A stretch of DNA of 64,000 nucleotides from Paractinoplanes ovalisporus (GTDB lineage Bacteria > Actinomycetota > Actinomycetes > Mycobacteriales > Micromonosporaceae), in contig NZ_JAENHP010000005.1 of assembly GCF_016834655.1 (NCBI RefSeq), positions 62,001 through 126,000 of the forward strand, given 5' to 3'. This document shows, in pieces, positions 1-9,546 of this stretch. The stretch's first letter is position 1. Each line of letters opens with the position of its first letter. A model generated the notes under the pieces. It made no database searches. It was not told the DNA's origin and was given only the letters and a program-made list of their open reading frames with translations. The position numbers and the translations under genes are program-made.

Positions 1-271
1 ACCCGACGACGAAGATCGTGATGGCGGCCAGGAAGAACCGCTTGCGACCGTAGATGTCGGACAGCTTGCCGTAGAGCGGCGTCGAGATGGTCGCGGTGAT
101 CAGGTAGGCCGTGGTCACCCAGGCCTGCACGCTCAGGCCCTGCAGGTCGTCACCGATCGTGCGGATGGCCGCGGTGACGATGGTCTGGTCGAGCGCGGCC
201 AGGAACATGCCGAGCATGAGCCCGGCCAGCACCTCGAGGGTCTGCCGATGGCTTCGCGCGTCGGTGCTCAC
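1..271 (-). CDS. MFS transporter, DHA2 (EmrB/QacA) type, N-terminal fragment
   Basis: The first 90 residues of a drug:H+ antiporter-type major facilitator run off the left edge of the window. The visible part has a short basic N-terminus, TM1 containing the DHA2 signature LDQTIV, and the loop 2-3 motif GKLSDIYGRKR that is typical of MFS proteins. The GTG start at 271 is supported because the same frame has a TGA a few codons upstream. The gene lies 96 nt downstream of, and in the same direction as, the siderophore-interacting protein gene, so co-transcription under the same iron box is possible. A siderophore or multidrug export role is inference from context; the substrate cannot be read from 90 residues. 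Confidence 0.85.
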   Translation of the reverse strand, partial: MSTDARSHRQTLEVLAGLMLGMFLAALDQTIVTAAIRTIGDDLQGLSVQAWVTTAYLITATISTPLYGKLSDIYGRKRFFLAAITIFVVG

Positions 272-367
272 GCATCGACCAACGATGCGGCCTCACCGGA
301 AGTTGCCCTTTGGGAAAGATCAATTTGCCGGGCTCCTCCCCTTTTCAGCCCGACCGGCTTGATCGGT

Positions 368-1123
368 TCAAGACCCGTTGTCGTCGCGCCGCTTGCCCAT
401 CGCCTTGCCTTCGATCCAGTAGGCCTGGGTGTACGTGTTCTCCTTGGTCGCGCCCGCACGCCCCCGGGCCACCGCTCGCACCGCCTTGAGTGAGCCCGAC
501 TCGCCCGCCGCCCAGAACTGCCAGCCCGGCCGGATCCGCTCACTGACCGCCTTGACCAGCGAATCGGTGCCCTGCCGGGGAACCCGGTGCACGGTCAGTC
601 CCGGACGGCCGACCAGCGGGATCTGCTCGTCCTCGGCGTGCGCCTGCTCCAGCACGAGTTCCACGTCGACGCCGGCCGGCAGTGTGCGCAGAATGCCGTT
701 GACCGCCGGAACCGAGGCGGCGTCGGCCACGAGCATCACCCCGCTCACCTCGTCGGCCAGCTTGAACGGCTGCGACCCGAGCGACACGACGGCCACCTGG
801 CTCCCCGGCTCGACCTTGGTCGCCCACAGCGAGGCTGGTCCCGCCGGCTCGTGCAGCACGAAGTCGACCTCGATGGTGCCGGCCGTTTCATCGGCCTCGG
901 CGATCGTGTAGGCGCGCTGGTATTCCCGCTTGCCGCCGTCCGGGTCAGGGATCCAGAACCGCAGCCAGGCCGCCGGCTCGGGCCGCACCTTAGAGAACAG
1001 CGTCGGCGCTTCGAAGCTCAGCCGGACGAAGTGGGGCGCGATCTCGCGTCGCCCGGTGACGGTCAGCACGTGGTCGCGCCCACCGAGAACCTTGATGACC
1101 GCGCCTTCCCAGCCACGCGCCAT
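368..1123 (-). CDS. Siderophore-interacting protein (SIP-family ferric-siderophore reductase)
   Basis: This 251-residue cytoplasmic flavoprotein is of the SIP/ViuB family, which uses NAD(P)H and FAD to reduce ferric siderophores and release iron. An N-terminal FAD-binding barrel (about residues 15-120) contains the R-A-Y-T-I element (REYQRAYTIAE) that contacts FAD. The C-terminal nucleotide-binding half carries WAAGESGSLKAVR (about residues 205-217), the family's conserved pyridine-nucleotide motif. Length is typical. AGGAGG lies 6 nt before the ATG. A strong IdeR/DmdR iron box sits just upstream, consistent with derepression under iron limitation. The partner exporter or importer may be the MFS gene downstream. 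Confidence 0.93.
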   Translation of the reverse strand: MARGWEGAVIKVLGGRDHVLTVTGRREIAPHFVRLSFEAPTLFSKVRPEPAAWLRFWIPDPDGGKREYQRAYTIAEADETAGTIEVDFVLHEPAGPASLWATKVEPGSQVAVVSLGSQPFKLADEVSGVMLVADAASVPAVNGILRTLPAGVDVELVLEQAHAEDEQIPLVGRPGLTVHRVPRQGTDSLVKAVSERIRPGWQFWAAGESGSLKAVRAVARGRAGATKENTYTQAYWIEGKAMGKRRDDNGS

Positions 1124-1146
1124 GAGGACCTCCTGTTGCCGTGTGG

Positions 1147-1165
1147 AGAGGTAAGGCTAACCTAA
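1147..1165 (-). promoter_or_regulatory. IdeR/DmdR-type iron box upstream of the SIP gene
   Basis: Read on the plus strand, the 19 bp match the actinobacterial iron-box consensus TTAGGTTAGGCTAACCTAA at 16 of 19 positions, including a perfect right half (GGCTAACCTAA). The box is centred about 33 nt upstream of the SIP start, where binding of Fe-loaded IdeR/DmdR would block transcription. Confidence 0.8.
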
Positions 1166-1167
1166 CT

Positions 1168-1367
1168 CCCGACAACATCAAGTCCTCCTGCCCTACCCCT
1201 CCCGCCCAGGGGGTCCACCCTCATCCAGCGTGGCAAATCCGGGCCCGCAGCGTGGGGCGGCCTGTGGACAACGCGGGATTGTGGATAACCGAATCGGCGG
1301 CCCGGCGAGGCGTACCGTCGGCGCACCGGGAGGAGGTGGGACGTGAAAGCACGGACGTCGAACGACA
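1168..1367. other. Intergenic region between the SIP gene and the ilvD terminator
   Basis: This is about 200 nt of non-coding DNA upstream of the SIP gene. Several overlapping reading frames run through it, but none has a recognisable product or ribosome binding site. No repeat or RNA gene is seen. Confidence 0.5.
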
Positions 1368-1398
1368 GCGGCCACGCACCCCTCGGGTGCGTGGCCGC
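1368..1398 (-). terminator. Terminator hairpin after ilvD
   Basis: A perfect 14-bp inverted repeat (GCGGCCACGCACCC and its complement) with a 3-nt loop lies 14 nt beyond the ilvD stop codon. There is no U-tract, as is common for actinobacterial terminators. Confidence 0.75.
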
Positions 1399-1411
1399 GG
1401 CAGACAACGAT

Positions 1412-3259
1412 CTACTCAGGGACCTTGCGGTAGGCGCCGTCGCTGGCGCTGGTGGCCATCGACGCGTAGGCCCGCAGCGCCGCCGAGACCGGGCGCTGCC
1501 GGTCGGCCGGGCTGTAAGGCTTCGGGCGCCGCTCCTCCTCGTGTCGACGCTGCGCCAGGGCCTCGTCGTCGACGTGCAGGGTGATGGACCGGCCGGGGAT
1601 GTCGATGCTGATCTCGTCACCGGTCTCGACCAGGGCGATCAGGCCCCCCGCGGCCGCCTCGGGGGAGACGTGGCCGATGGACAGGCCGCTCGTGCCGCCC
1701 GAGAAGCGGCCGTCGGTGATCAGCGCGCACGCCTTGCCCAGGCCGCGGCCCTTGAGGAACGACGTGGGGTAGAGCATCTCCTGCATGCCGGGGCCGCCGC
1801 GCGGGCCCTCGTAGCGGATGATCACGACGTCGCCCTCGACGACCTCCTTGCCGAGGATGCCGTCGACCGCCGCGTCCTGCGACTCGTAGACGCGGGCGGG
1901 GCCGGTGAACTTCCACAGCGACTCGTCGACGCCGGCCGTCTTCACGACGCAGCCGTCGGGGGCCAGGTTGCCGAAGAGGATGGCCAGGCCGCCGTCGACC
2001 GTGTAGGCGTGGTCGACCGAGCGGATGCAGCCGTTCTCGGCGTCGGTGTCCAGCGTCGCCCAGCGGTTCTGAGTGCTGAACGGCTGCGTGGTGCGCACGC
2101 CGCCCGGAGCCGCGTGGAACAGCTCCAGAGCCGCGGGAGAGGGCGACCCGCCGCGGATGTCCCACTCGCCCAGCCACGTGTCGAGGTCGGGCGCGTGGAC
2201 CGAGCGGACGTCGGTCTTGAGGGCGCCGCCGCGGTGCAGCTCGCCGAGCAGGGCGGGGATGCCACCGGCGCGGTGCACGTCTTCCATGTGGTATTTCGGG
2301 CTGTTCGGCGCGACCTTGGACAGGCACGGCACCCGGCGCGAGATCGCGTCGATGTCGGAGACCGAGAAGTCGAGCTCGGCCTCGCGGGCCGCGGCCAGCA
2401 GGTGCAGCACGGTGTTGGTCGAGCCGCCCATGGCGACGTCGAGGGCCACCGCGTTTTCGAAGGCCGACCGGTTGGCGATGCTGCGGGGCAGCACCGACTC
2501 GTCGTTCTGCTCGTAGTACTGCCGCGCGATGTCGACGATCAGCGTGCCGGCCTTCTCGAAGAGGGCCTTGCGCGAGGCGTGGGTGGCCAGCGTCGAGCCG
2601 TTGCCCGGCAGGGACAGGCCGATCGCCTCGGTCAGGCAGTTCATCGAGTTGGCGGTGAACATGCCCGAGCAGGAGCCGCAGGTCGGGCAGGCCGAGCGCT
2701 CGATGGTGTCGAGCTGCGCGTCGGTGACGTTTTCGTTGGCGCTGGCGCTCATCGCGTCGACCAGGTCGAGCTTCTCGTGCACGACGCCCTCGATCGCGAC
2801 CGTCTTGCCGGCCTCCATGGGGCCGCCGGAGACGAAGACCGTCGGGATGTTCAGCCGCAGCGCGGCGATCAGCATGCCCGGGGTGATCTTGTCGCAGTTC
2901 GAGATGCAGACCAGGGCGTCGGCGCAGTGCGCGTTCACCATGTATTCGACCGCGTCGGCGATCAGCTCGCGGCTGGGCAGGGAATAGAGCATGCCGCCGT
3001 GGCCCATCGCGATGCCGTCGTCGACCGCGATCGTGTTGAACTCGCGGCCGACGCCGCCGGCCTGCGCGATCGAGTCGGCGACGAGGCCGCCGAGGTCCTT
3101 GAGGTGCACGTGACCTGGTACGAACTGGGTGTAGCTGTTGGCAATCGCCACGATGGGCTTGCCGAAGTCGTCGTCGGTCATCCCGGTGGCGCGCCACAGG
3201 GCACGCGCGCCGGCCATGGTCCGACCGTGGGTCGAGGTCCGGGATCGCAGGTCAGGCAT
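1412..3259 (-). CDS. ilvD: Dihydroxy-acid dehydratase
   Basis: IlvD dehydrates 2,3-dihydroxy-isovalerate and -methylvalerate to the 2-keto acids, the third common step of Val/Ile synthesis, using an Fe-S cluster. The 615-residue product has the family length. Visible motifs include SNCDKITPGM with a cluster Cys, CPTCGSCSGMFTANSMN with further cluster ligands, and the C-terminal TDGRFSGGTSGLSIGH signature. The start MPDLRSRT is chosen because actinobacterial IlvD proteins begin with a similar MP-LRSRT; an open frame extends much further upstream but lacks homology. The gene is divergent from the GGDEF-EAL gene (112-nt gap) and ends at a strong hairpin. Confidence 0.97.
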   Translation of the reverse strand: MPDLRSRTSTHGRTMAGARALWRATGMTDDDFGKPIVAIANSYTQFVPGHVHLKDLGGLVADSIAQAGGVGREFNTIAVDDGIAMGHGGMLYSLPSRELIADAVEYMVNAHCADALVCISNCDKITPGMLIAALRLNIPTVFVSGGPMEAGKTVAIEGVVHEKLDLVDAMSASANENVTDAQLDTIERSACPTCGSCSGMFTANSMNCLTEAIGLSLPGNGSTLATHASRKALFEKAGTLIVDIARQYYEQNDESVLPRSIANRSAFENAVALDVAMGGSTNTVLHLLAAAREAELDFSVSDIDAISRRVPCLSKVAPNSPKYHMEDVHRAGGIPALLGELHRGGALKTDVRSVHAPDLDTWLGEWDIRGGSPSPAALELFHAAPGGVRTTQPFSTQNRWATLDTDAENGCIRSVDHAYTVDGGLAILFGNLAPDGCVVKTAGVDESLWKFTGPARVYESQDAAVDGILGKEVVEGDVVIIRYEGPRGGPGMQEMLYPTSFLKGRGLGKACALITDGRFSGGTSGLSIGHVSPEAAAGGLIALVETGDEISIDIPGRSITLHVDDEALAQRRHEEERRPKPYSPADRQRPVSAALRAYASMATSASDGAYRKVPE

Positions 3260-3371
3260 CCCCTCAGTGTGCCACTGCCAGAAGTAAGGACCGCCAATCA
3301 CGTCCACAAGACGGGATTCCGGAACCGTCAGAGGGCTCCCTAAATAGATCGGCATCAGGCAGAGTGTTCGC

Positions 3372-5705
3372 GTGCAATCACCCTCCGGTGTGGAACTGGC
3401 CGGCCTCGCGAGCCTTCTGATCGCGGTCCCGGCCGTCGCCGTGCTGGGCGATTCCGGGCGTAGGCACACCGGCGCGGCCCGCCGGGCCCATCTGCTCCTG
3501 GCTGCCGGTGGTGCCGTCGCGACCGCGGCCGCGCTGGCCGGCGTCATCACTGTGCTCCTCACCACCTCGCAGCCGCCGCGCGTGGGCCTGGGCACGGCGG
3601 TCGCCGCGGGCATGGCCCTGGGCGTGCTCACCCTGCTGGTCGGGGCGGCGCTGATGCCGGGCGCGGCGGAGAGCGCGGGCGCGGCCGTACGGCACCTGCT
3701 GGACGGGCTCGTGATCGCCGCCGCGTTCTGGTTCGTCGGCTGGGTGCTGATCGCCGAGCCGACCCGCATCCTGGGCGACGCCACCCCGATGGCCTGTCTC
3801 TCGGTTCTCATCCCGGCCGGGCTCACGGTCGTCTCGCTCGGCCTCACCATCGTGCTGGCGCTGCACGCCCACCGTCCGAGGCTCATCACCGTACGGGTGG
3901 CGGCCGGGGTCAGCCTCGTGTCGGGCTCGGCGGTCGCCATCGCCAGCGGCATCTGCCAGGACCACGACGCCGTGGGGCTGGCCGGGGCGCTCCTGCTGCC
4001 GGCCGGCCTGGTCGTCATCGCGCGCGCGGTCAAGATCGCCGACCGCCCGGTCGAGGTCGTCGGCGACGTGACGGACCGCAACACGGCGTACGCGATCGTC
4101 CCGATGGTCGCCATGGTCGGTGCGCTCGGCTATCACCTGGCCCGCGGCGGTTCCTTCGACCTGTACGGCTTTCTGGGCGCCAGCGTGGAGGGGTTCGCGC
4201 TGGTCGGGCGGCAGTTCCTGGCCCTGCGCGACGTCCGGCGCTACACGCTGGAGCTGCGCGAACGCGAGGCCCACTTCCGCGAACTGGCCCACACCGACCC
4301 GCTGACCGGCCTGGCCAACCGCCGGGGCCTGCAGCGGGCGCTGCGCGCGAGCGGTGACTCGCGGGTGCTGGTCGGCATCGACCTCGACGGCTTCAAGACG
4401 GTCAACGACATGCGCGGTCACGACGTCGGTGACGCGGTGCTCACCGAGGTGGGCGAGCGGGTGCGGCGCAACCTGCTCGACGGCGACGTGGCGGCCCGGC
4501 TCGGCGGCGACGAGTTCGCGGTGCTCATGCGGGGCAACGCCGAGGAGGCCATGCTCACCGCGCACCGGCTCCTGGCAGTGCTGAGTGAGCCGTACGAGGT
4601 GGAAGGTCTGGCGGTTTTCCTCTCGGCCAGCATCGGGGTGGCCGATTCGACCACGCTCAGCCCGGCCGACACCGGCGAGCTGATCCGGGACGCCGATCTC
4701 GCGCTGCGCTACGCCAAGCTGCGCGGCAAGAACCGGGTCGAGCGCTATCAGGCCCGCTACGACGAGCTGCTGCGCCGCCGCGGCACGCTGGAGAACGAAC
4801 TGCGTCACGCGATCGACCGCGACCAGCTGCGGCTCGTCTTCCAGCCGGTGGTGGCCCTGCCCTCGATGCGGCCGGTGGGCGCCGAGGCGCTTTTGCGCTG
4901 GCATCACCCGACGCTGGGGGCGGTGCGGCCCGACGAGTTCATCCCGGTGGCCGAGGAGTCGGGGCTGATCAACCGGATCGGCGCCTGGGTGCTCGAGCAG
5001 GCCTGCATCCAGCTCGCCGACTGGCTGTCGCGCGGCCACGACGTGTGGGTGTCGGTCAACCTGTCGCCCAAGGAGCTGCACTCCACCGACTTCGCGGGTC
5101 ACGTGGCCGACGTGCTCGAGCAGCACGGGGTGCCGCCGCAGCGGCTGGTGCTCGAGGTCACCGAACACGCCGTCGCGACCGACATGGAGGAGCTGATCAG
5201 CCGCCTGGCCGAGCTGCGGGCCACCGGCGTCCGGGTCGCGCTGGACGACTTCGGCGCGGGCTACTCGTCGCTGGGCCAGCTGCGCACGCTGCCGGTCGAC
5301 ATCCTCAAGATCGACCGTCTCCTGGTGGCCGAGCCGGAATCCCGTACGGGCATGGCCGCGCCCCTGGTCGACGTGGTGGTCCGGATGGGGCACCGGCTCG
5401 GGCTGGAGGTGCTGGCCGAGGGCATCGGCACCCCGGCGCAGCGGGCCGCGGTCGAGGAGGCCGGTTGCCGGCTGGGCCAGGGCTCGCTGTTCGGCTGGGG
5501 AGTGCCCGCCGAACACCTGGAGGCCCAGTTGCAGACGCTGCGTCAGGGCGGGTCGCCTCGGCCGCTGCCGGCGCCGCGCTCGGCCCCGCCGGTGGACGCC
5601 GCCGCACGCAGTCAGGTCGTCTCCCTCGGGCCGGGAATGCGCCAGCTCAGGGCGTTGCTGCCGAGCGATCCGGGATTCGTGGCCCCGCCGAGTGAGTCCG
5701 AGTGA
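3372..5705 (+). CDS. Membrane-bound diguanylate cyclase/phosphodiesterase (GGDEF-EAL)
   Basis: This 777-residue c-di-GMP turnover protein has an N-terminal half (about residues 5-290) made of repeated hydrophobic helices that form a membrane sensor. An intact GGDEF active site (378-382) and an EAL domain (EAL at 505-507, DDFGAGYSS from 625) follow. Both catalytic motifs look complete. The RxxD inhibitory site before GGDEF is LDGD, so product inhibition through that site is probably missing. The start is a GTG with no strong ribosome binding site. The gene lies between ilvD and the ilvB leader. Whether cyclase or phosphodiesterase activity dominates cannot be told from sequence. Confidence 0.93.
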   Translation: MQSPSGVELAGLASLLIAVPAVAVLGDSGRRHTGAARRAHLLLAAGGAVATAAALAGVITVLLTTSQPPRVGLGTAVAAGMALGVLTLLVGAALMPGAAESAGAAVRHLLDGLVIAAAFWFVGWVLIAEPTRILGDATPMACLSVLIPAGLTVVSLGLTIVLALHAHRPRLITVRVAAGVSLVSGSAVAIASGICQDHDAVGLAGALLLPAGLVVIARAVKIADRPVEVVGDVTDRNTAYAIVPMVAMVGALGYHLARGGSFDLYGFLGASVEGFALVGRQFLALRDVRRYTLELREREAHFRELAHTDPLTGLANRRGLQRALRASGDSRVLVGIDLDGFKTVNDMRGHDVGDAVLTEVGERVRRNLLDGDVAARLGGDEFAVLMRGNAEEAMLTAHRLLAVLSEPYEVEGLAVFLSASIGVADSTTLSPADTGELIRDADLALRYAKLRGKNRVERYQARYDELLRRRGTLENELRHAIDRDQLRLVFQPVVALPSMRPVGAEALLRWHHPTLGAVRPDEFIPVAEESGLINRIGAWVLEQACIQLADWLSRGHDVWVSVNLSPKELHSTDFAGHVADVLEQHGVPPQRLVLEVTEHAVATDMEELISRLAELRATGVRVALDDFGAGYSSLGQLRTLPVDILKIDRLLVAEPESRTGMAAPLVDVVVRMGHRLGLEVLAEGIGTPAQRAAVEEAGCRLGQGSLFGWGVPAEHLEAQLQTLRQGGSPRPLPAPRSAPPVDAAARSQVVSLGPGMRQLRALLPSDPGFVAPPSESE

Positions 5706-5722
5706 TCAAAATGTGGGATCAG

Positions 5723-5752
5723 TTGACTCACCGCTTGAGATGGGGCAAGGTT
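5723..5752 (+). promoter_or_regulatory. Putative ilvB leader promoter
   Basis: TTGACT (5723-5728) and a weak -10 AAGGTT (5747-5752) are 18 nt apart. The predicted start point falls on the ATG of the leader peptide at 5759, giving a leaderless leader transcript. The -35 fits well and the -10 poorly. Confidence 0.4.
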
Positions 5753-5758
5753 GGCAGC

Positions 5759-5788
5759 ATGTGCTTCGCGTCCCGAGTACTTATGTGA
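5759..5788 (+). CDS. ilvB leader peptide (attenuator), MCFASRVLM
   Basis: This is a nine-codon open frame whose last sense codons are GTA-CTT (Val-Leu), codons that are rare in this GC-rich genome, followed by Met and TGA. The stop overlaps the 5' arm of the next hairpin (5788-5826), and a U-tract terminator follows before ilvB. Short leader peptides with branched-chain codons in front of ilvB are known attenuator devices in Actinobacteria. That this particular peptide is translated is inference. Confidence 0.6.
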   Translation: MCFASRVLM

Positions 5789-5826
5789 GCGCACTCCAGC
5801 CCCGGTAAAGAGGGCCAGAGTGCGCT
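5788..5826 (+). promoter_or_regulatory. ilvB attenuator hairpin 1 (pause/anti-antiterminator)
   Basis: A 9-bp perfect stem AGCGCACTC/GAGTGCGCT (5788-5796 with 5818-5826) encloses a second GCCC/GGGC stem across a symmetric CA/CA internal loop. The GGGCC on its 3' side (5812-5816) can alternatively pair with GGTCC (5828-5832) of the terminator stem, so the structures could be mutually exclusive. The leader peptide stop codon overlaps the 5' arm. Confidence 0.6.
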
Positions 5827-5827
5827 A

Positions 5828-5859
5828 GGTCCCGTGCTTCCCGCACGAGGGCCTTTTTT
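5828..5859 (+). terminator. ilvB leader terminator (attenuator)
   Basis: A 10-bp stem GGTCCCGTGC/GCACGAGGGCC with one bulged A and the loop TTCCC is followed by six T residues (5854-5859). A canonical intrinsic terminator with a U-tract is unusual in this genome. It lies 46 nt before ilvB, as expected for attenuation. Confidence 0.8.
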
Positions 5860-5905
5860 GTTGCTCAAGTACAGGACCGCCCAACTCGAAAAGGTATGAA
5901 GTGCC

Positions 5906-7735
5906 ATGACGAGACCCACTCCCGAGACTCTCGCCCACCGAGCCAACCCGGCCACTGTCGCGGCGGCCGCCACCCCGGCCCCGGCCGTAGCCTCCCCGGT
6001 CCCGACCTCGGGCGCCGGCTCGCTCGTTCGGTCGCTCGAGGCGCTCGGCGTCGAGGTCGCGTTCGGCATCCCCGGCGGCGCGATCCTCCCCGCGTACGAC
6101 CCGCTCTACGACTCCAAGGTCCGGCACATCCTGGTGCGGCACGAGCAGGGCGCGGGTCACGCCGCCACCGGCTACGCGCAGGCCACCGGCAAGGTCGGCG
6201 TCTGCATCGCGACCAGCGGCCCGGGCGCCACCAACCTGGTCACGCCGATCGCCGACGCATACATGGACTCGGTCCCGATCGTCGCCATCACCGGTCAGGT
6301 GGCCCGGCCCTCGATCGGCACGGACGCCTTCCAGGAGGCGGACATCCAGGGCATCACGCTCCCGATCACCAAGCACAACTTCCTGGTGCAGACGCCCGAG
6401 GAGCTCCCGAAGATCCTGGCCGAGGCGTTCCACCTGGCGATCACCGGTCGTCCCGGCCCGGTGCTGGTCGACATCCCCAAGGACGTGCTGCAGGCGCAGA
6501 CCACGTTCACCTGGCCGCCGGCGATCGACCTGCCCGGCTACCGCCCGACCCTGCACCCGCACGGCAAGCAGATCCGCGAGGCGGCCCGCCTGATCGCCGC
6601 GGCCAAGCGCCCGGTGCTCTACGTGGGCGGCGGCGTGCTCAAGGCCGGCGCCACCGATGGGCTGCGCAAGCTGGCCGAGATGACCGGCATCCCGGTCATC
6701 ACCACGCTGATGGCGCTGGGCGCGTTCCCCGACTCCCACCCGCAGCACCTGGGCATGCCCGGCATGCACGGCACCGTCCCGGCGGTCTACGCGCTGCAGA
6801 AGTCCGACCTGCTGATCACGCTGGGCGCGCGCTTCGACGACCGGGTGACCGGCAAGCTCGACTCGTTCGCGCCGGACGCCAAGGTCGTGCACGCCGACAT
6901 CGACCCGGCCGAGATCGGCAAGAACCGGCACGCCGACGTCCCGATCGTCGGTGACGCCCGGCACGTGATCGACGAGCTGATCGCCGCGGTCTCGGCCACG
7001 GCCGAGGGCGCCGGGCAATATGAGGCCTGGTGGGCCACCCTGAACGAGCTGCGCGAGCGCTACCCGCTGGGCTACGAGGAGCCGACCGACGGCACCCTGG
7101 CCCCGCAGTACGTGATCGAGCGGCTCGGCGAGATCGTCGGTCCCGAGGCGATCTACGTGGCCGGCGTGGGTCAGCACCAGATGTGGGCCTCGCAGTTCAT
7201 CAAGTACGAGCAGCCGGGCACCTGGCTGAACTCGGGCGGCGCCGGAACCATGGGTTACGCCGTCCCGGCGGCGATGGGCGCCAAGGTCGGCAAGCCGGAC
7301 ACCACCGTGTGGGCGATCGACGGCGACGGCTGCTTCCAGATGACCAACCAGGAGCTGGCCACCTGCGCGCTCGAGGGCATCCCGGTCAAGATCGCCGTGA
7401 TCAACAACGGCAACCTGGGCATGGTCCGGCAGTGGCAGACGCTGTTCTACGACGGCCGCTACTCGAACACCGAGCTGGGCACGCACAAGCACCGCATCCC
7501 CGACTTCGTGAAGCTGGCCGAGGCGCTCGGCTGCATCGGGCTGCGCTGCGAGTCCAAGGACGACGTCGACAAGATCATCAAGCAGGCCATGGAGATCAAC
7601 GACGCCCCGGTGGTCATCGACTTCACGGTCGGCAAGGACGCGATGGTCTGGCCCATGGTCGCGGCCGGCACCAGCAACGACGAGATCATGTTCGCCCGGG
7701 ACGTGCGTCCCAACTTCGAAGAGGACGACCTCTGA
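5906..7735 (+). CDS. ilvB: Acetolactate synthase large (catalytic) subunit
   Basis: IlvB condenses pyruvate with pyruvate or 2-oxobutyrate, using thiamine diphosphate, FAD and Mg. The 609-residue product starts with a Pro/Ala-rich extension of about 38 residues. The ThDP-activating Glu80 (VRHEQGAGHAATGYA) and SGPGATN follow. The C-terminal ThDP/Mg motif GDGCFQMTNQEL...INNGN is intact. Its stop codon overlaps the ilvN start (TGATG), which couples translation with the regulatory subunit. The upstream attenuator indicates control by charged branched-chain tRNA. The ATG at 5906 is used; an earlier ATG at 5896 is out of frame. Confidence 0.97.
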   Translation: MTRPTPETLAHRANPATVAAAATPAPAVASPVPTSGAGSLVRSLEALGVEVAFGIPGGAILPAYDPLYDSKVRHILVRHEQGAGHAATGYAQATGKVGVCIATSGPGATNLVTPIADAYMDSVPIVAITGQVARPSIGTDAFQEADIQGITLPITKHNFLVQTPEELPKILAEAFHLAITGRPGPVLVDIPKDVLQAQTTFTWPPAIDLPGYRPTLHPHGKQIREAARLIAAAKRPVLYVGGGVLKAGATDGLRKLAEMTGIPVITTLMALGAFPDSHPQHLGMPGMHGTVPAVYALQKSDLLITLGARFDDRVTGKLDSFAPDAKVVHADIDPAEIGKNRHADVPIVGDARHVIDELIAAVSATAEGAGQYEAWWATLNELRERYPLGYEEPTDGTLAPQYVIERLGEIVGPEAIYVAGVGQHQMWASQFIKYEQPGTWLNSGGAGTMGYAVPAAMGAKVGKPDTTVWAIDGDGCFQMTNQELATCALEGIPVKIAVINNGNLGMVRQWQTLFYDGRYSNTELGTHKHRIPDFVKLAEALGCIGLRCESKDDVDKIIKQAMEINDAPVVIDFTVGKDAMVWPMVAAGTSNDEIMFARDVRPNFEEDDL

Positions 7736-8250
7736 TGAACAAGCACACGCTTTCCGTGCTGGTCGAGAACAAGCCCAGCGTGCTCGCTCGCGTCAGCGGC
7801 CTGTTCTCCCGGCGCGGCTTCAACATCGATTCCCTGGCGGTCGGCGAGACGGAGAACCCGGACGTCAGCCGCATCACGATCGTGGTCAACGCCGACTCCT
7901 CACCCCTGGAGCAGGTGACCAAGCAGCTCAACAAGCTGGTGAACGTCCTGAAGATCGTCGAGCTGGACCCGCAGCAGTCGGTTCAGCGCGAGCTCCTGCT
8001 GGTCAAGGTGCGCGCCGATCGCGCGCAGCGCAGCCAGGTGCTCGAGACGGTCGAGCTGTTCCGGGCGAGGGTGATCGACGTCGCTCCGGACACCCTCACG
8101 ATCGAGGCCACGGGTAACCCCGACAAGCTGGACGCGTTGCTGCGCGACCTCGAGCCGTACGGCATCAAGGAAATGGTCCAGTCGGGCCTCGTGGCCATCG
8201 GCCGCGGCTCCCGCTCGATCACCACCGGCCCGGCGCTCCGCGCCGCCTGA
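7735..8250 (+). CDS. ilvN: Acetolactate synthase small (regulatory) subunit
   Basis: This 171-residue regulatory subunit gives IlvB full activity and valine feedback sensitivity. An N-terminal ACT domain begins at residue 3 (HTLSVLVENKPSVLARVSG) with the effector-site pattern NxxGVLxR/GLFSRRGFNI. It is followed by the C-terminal ALS small-subunit domain. The length matches IlvN/IlvH. The start overlaps the ilvB stop by 1 nt, and ilvC follows 22 nt after its stop, making one ilvBNC transcription unit. Confidence 0.96.
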   Translation: MNKHTLSVLVENKPSVLARVSGLFSRRGFNIDSLAVGETENPDVSRITIVVNADSSPLEQVTKQLNKLVNVLKIVELDPQQSVQRELLLVKVRADRAQRSQVLETVELFRARVIDVAPDTLTIEATGNPDKLDALLRDLEPYGIKEMVQSGLVAIGRGSRSITTGPALRAA

Positions 8251-8272
8251 TTCAACCCAAGAAGGAAAAGCA

Positions 8273-9286
<1,014 letters not shown>

Positions 9287-9302
9287 TTTTCCCGCTCCAC
9301 CC

Positions 9303-9334
9303 GCATGCCCGGCCTCCGCGGAGGCCGGGCATGC
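9303..9334 (+). terminator. ilvC terminator, 32-bp perfect palindrome
   Basis: GCATGCCCGGCCTCCG is followed immediately by its exact reverse complement (16 bp per arm, no spacer), 16 nt after the ilvC stop. It separates the ilv operon from the toxin block. Confidence 0.8.
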
Positions 9335-9394
9335 TGCGTTGTGATCCCTTTCTCGGCCCCGCGGGCGCCGCGCGGACATCCACGGTCTTGATCC

Positions 9395-9438
9395 TGTGAT
9401 TGAATGCCCGCGGCGCCTAGGTATCGACCTCGATGATT
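9395..9438 (+). promoter_or_regulatory. Shared upstream element of toxin gene 1
   Basis: The 22-nt string at 9395-9416 (TGTGATTGAATGCCCGCGGC plus GC) recurs exactly at 17252-17273 upstream of the second toxin gene. At the same offset both are followed by ATCGACCTsGATGA. The block lies 152 nt before the GTG start. It may be a promoter or an operator shared by the paralogues; its function is unknown. Confidence 0.5.
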
Positions 9439-9478
9439 GGTCGGTCGCCGCGTCCACGGGGGCATTTCGAACGTGAGG

Positions 9479-9502
9479 GGCCGGGCACCGCTGTGCCCGG
9501 CC
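9479..9502 (+). repeat. 10-bp stem hairpin in the 5' region of toxin gene 1
   Basis: GGCCGGGCAC and its exact complement flank a CGCT loop, 44 nt before the toxin start. The 3' half repeats part of the ilvC terminator (TGCCCGGCCTCCGC). No counterpart is seen before toxin gene 2. Confidence 0.55.
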
Positions 9503-9546
9503 TCCGCTTCCCCGTGCGGATCGCAAGCTGAACGGGGATGCACGCA

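Noticed and set aside
3260..4114. Long in-frame extension of ilvD upstream of MPDLRSRT
   Set aside because: It is Ser/Ala/Arg-rich shadow sequence opposite the GGDEF-EAL gene, with no homology to dehydratases.
5896..6954. ORF starting at ATG 5896, close to the attenuator
   Set aside because: It is out of frame with ilvB and yields low-complexity Arg/Gly/Pro sequence.
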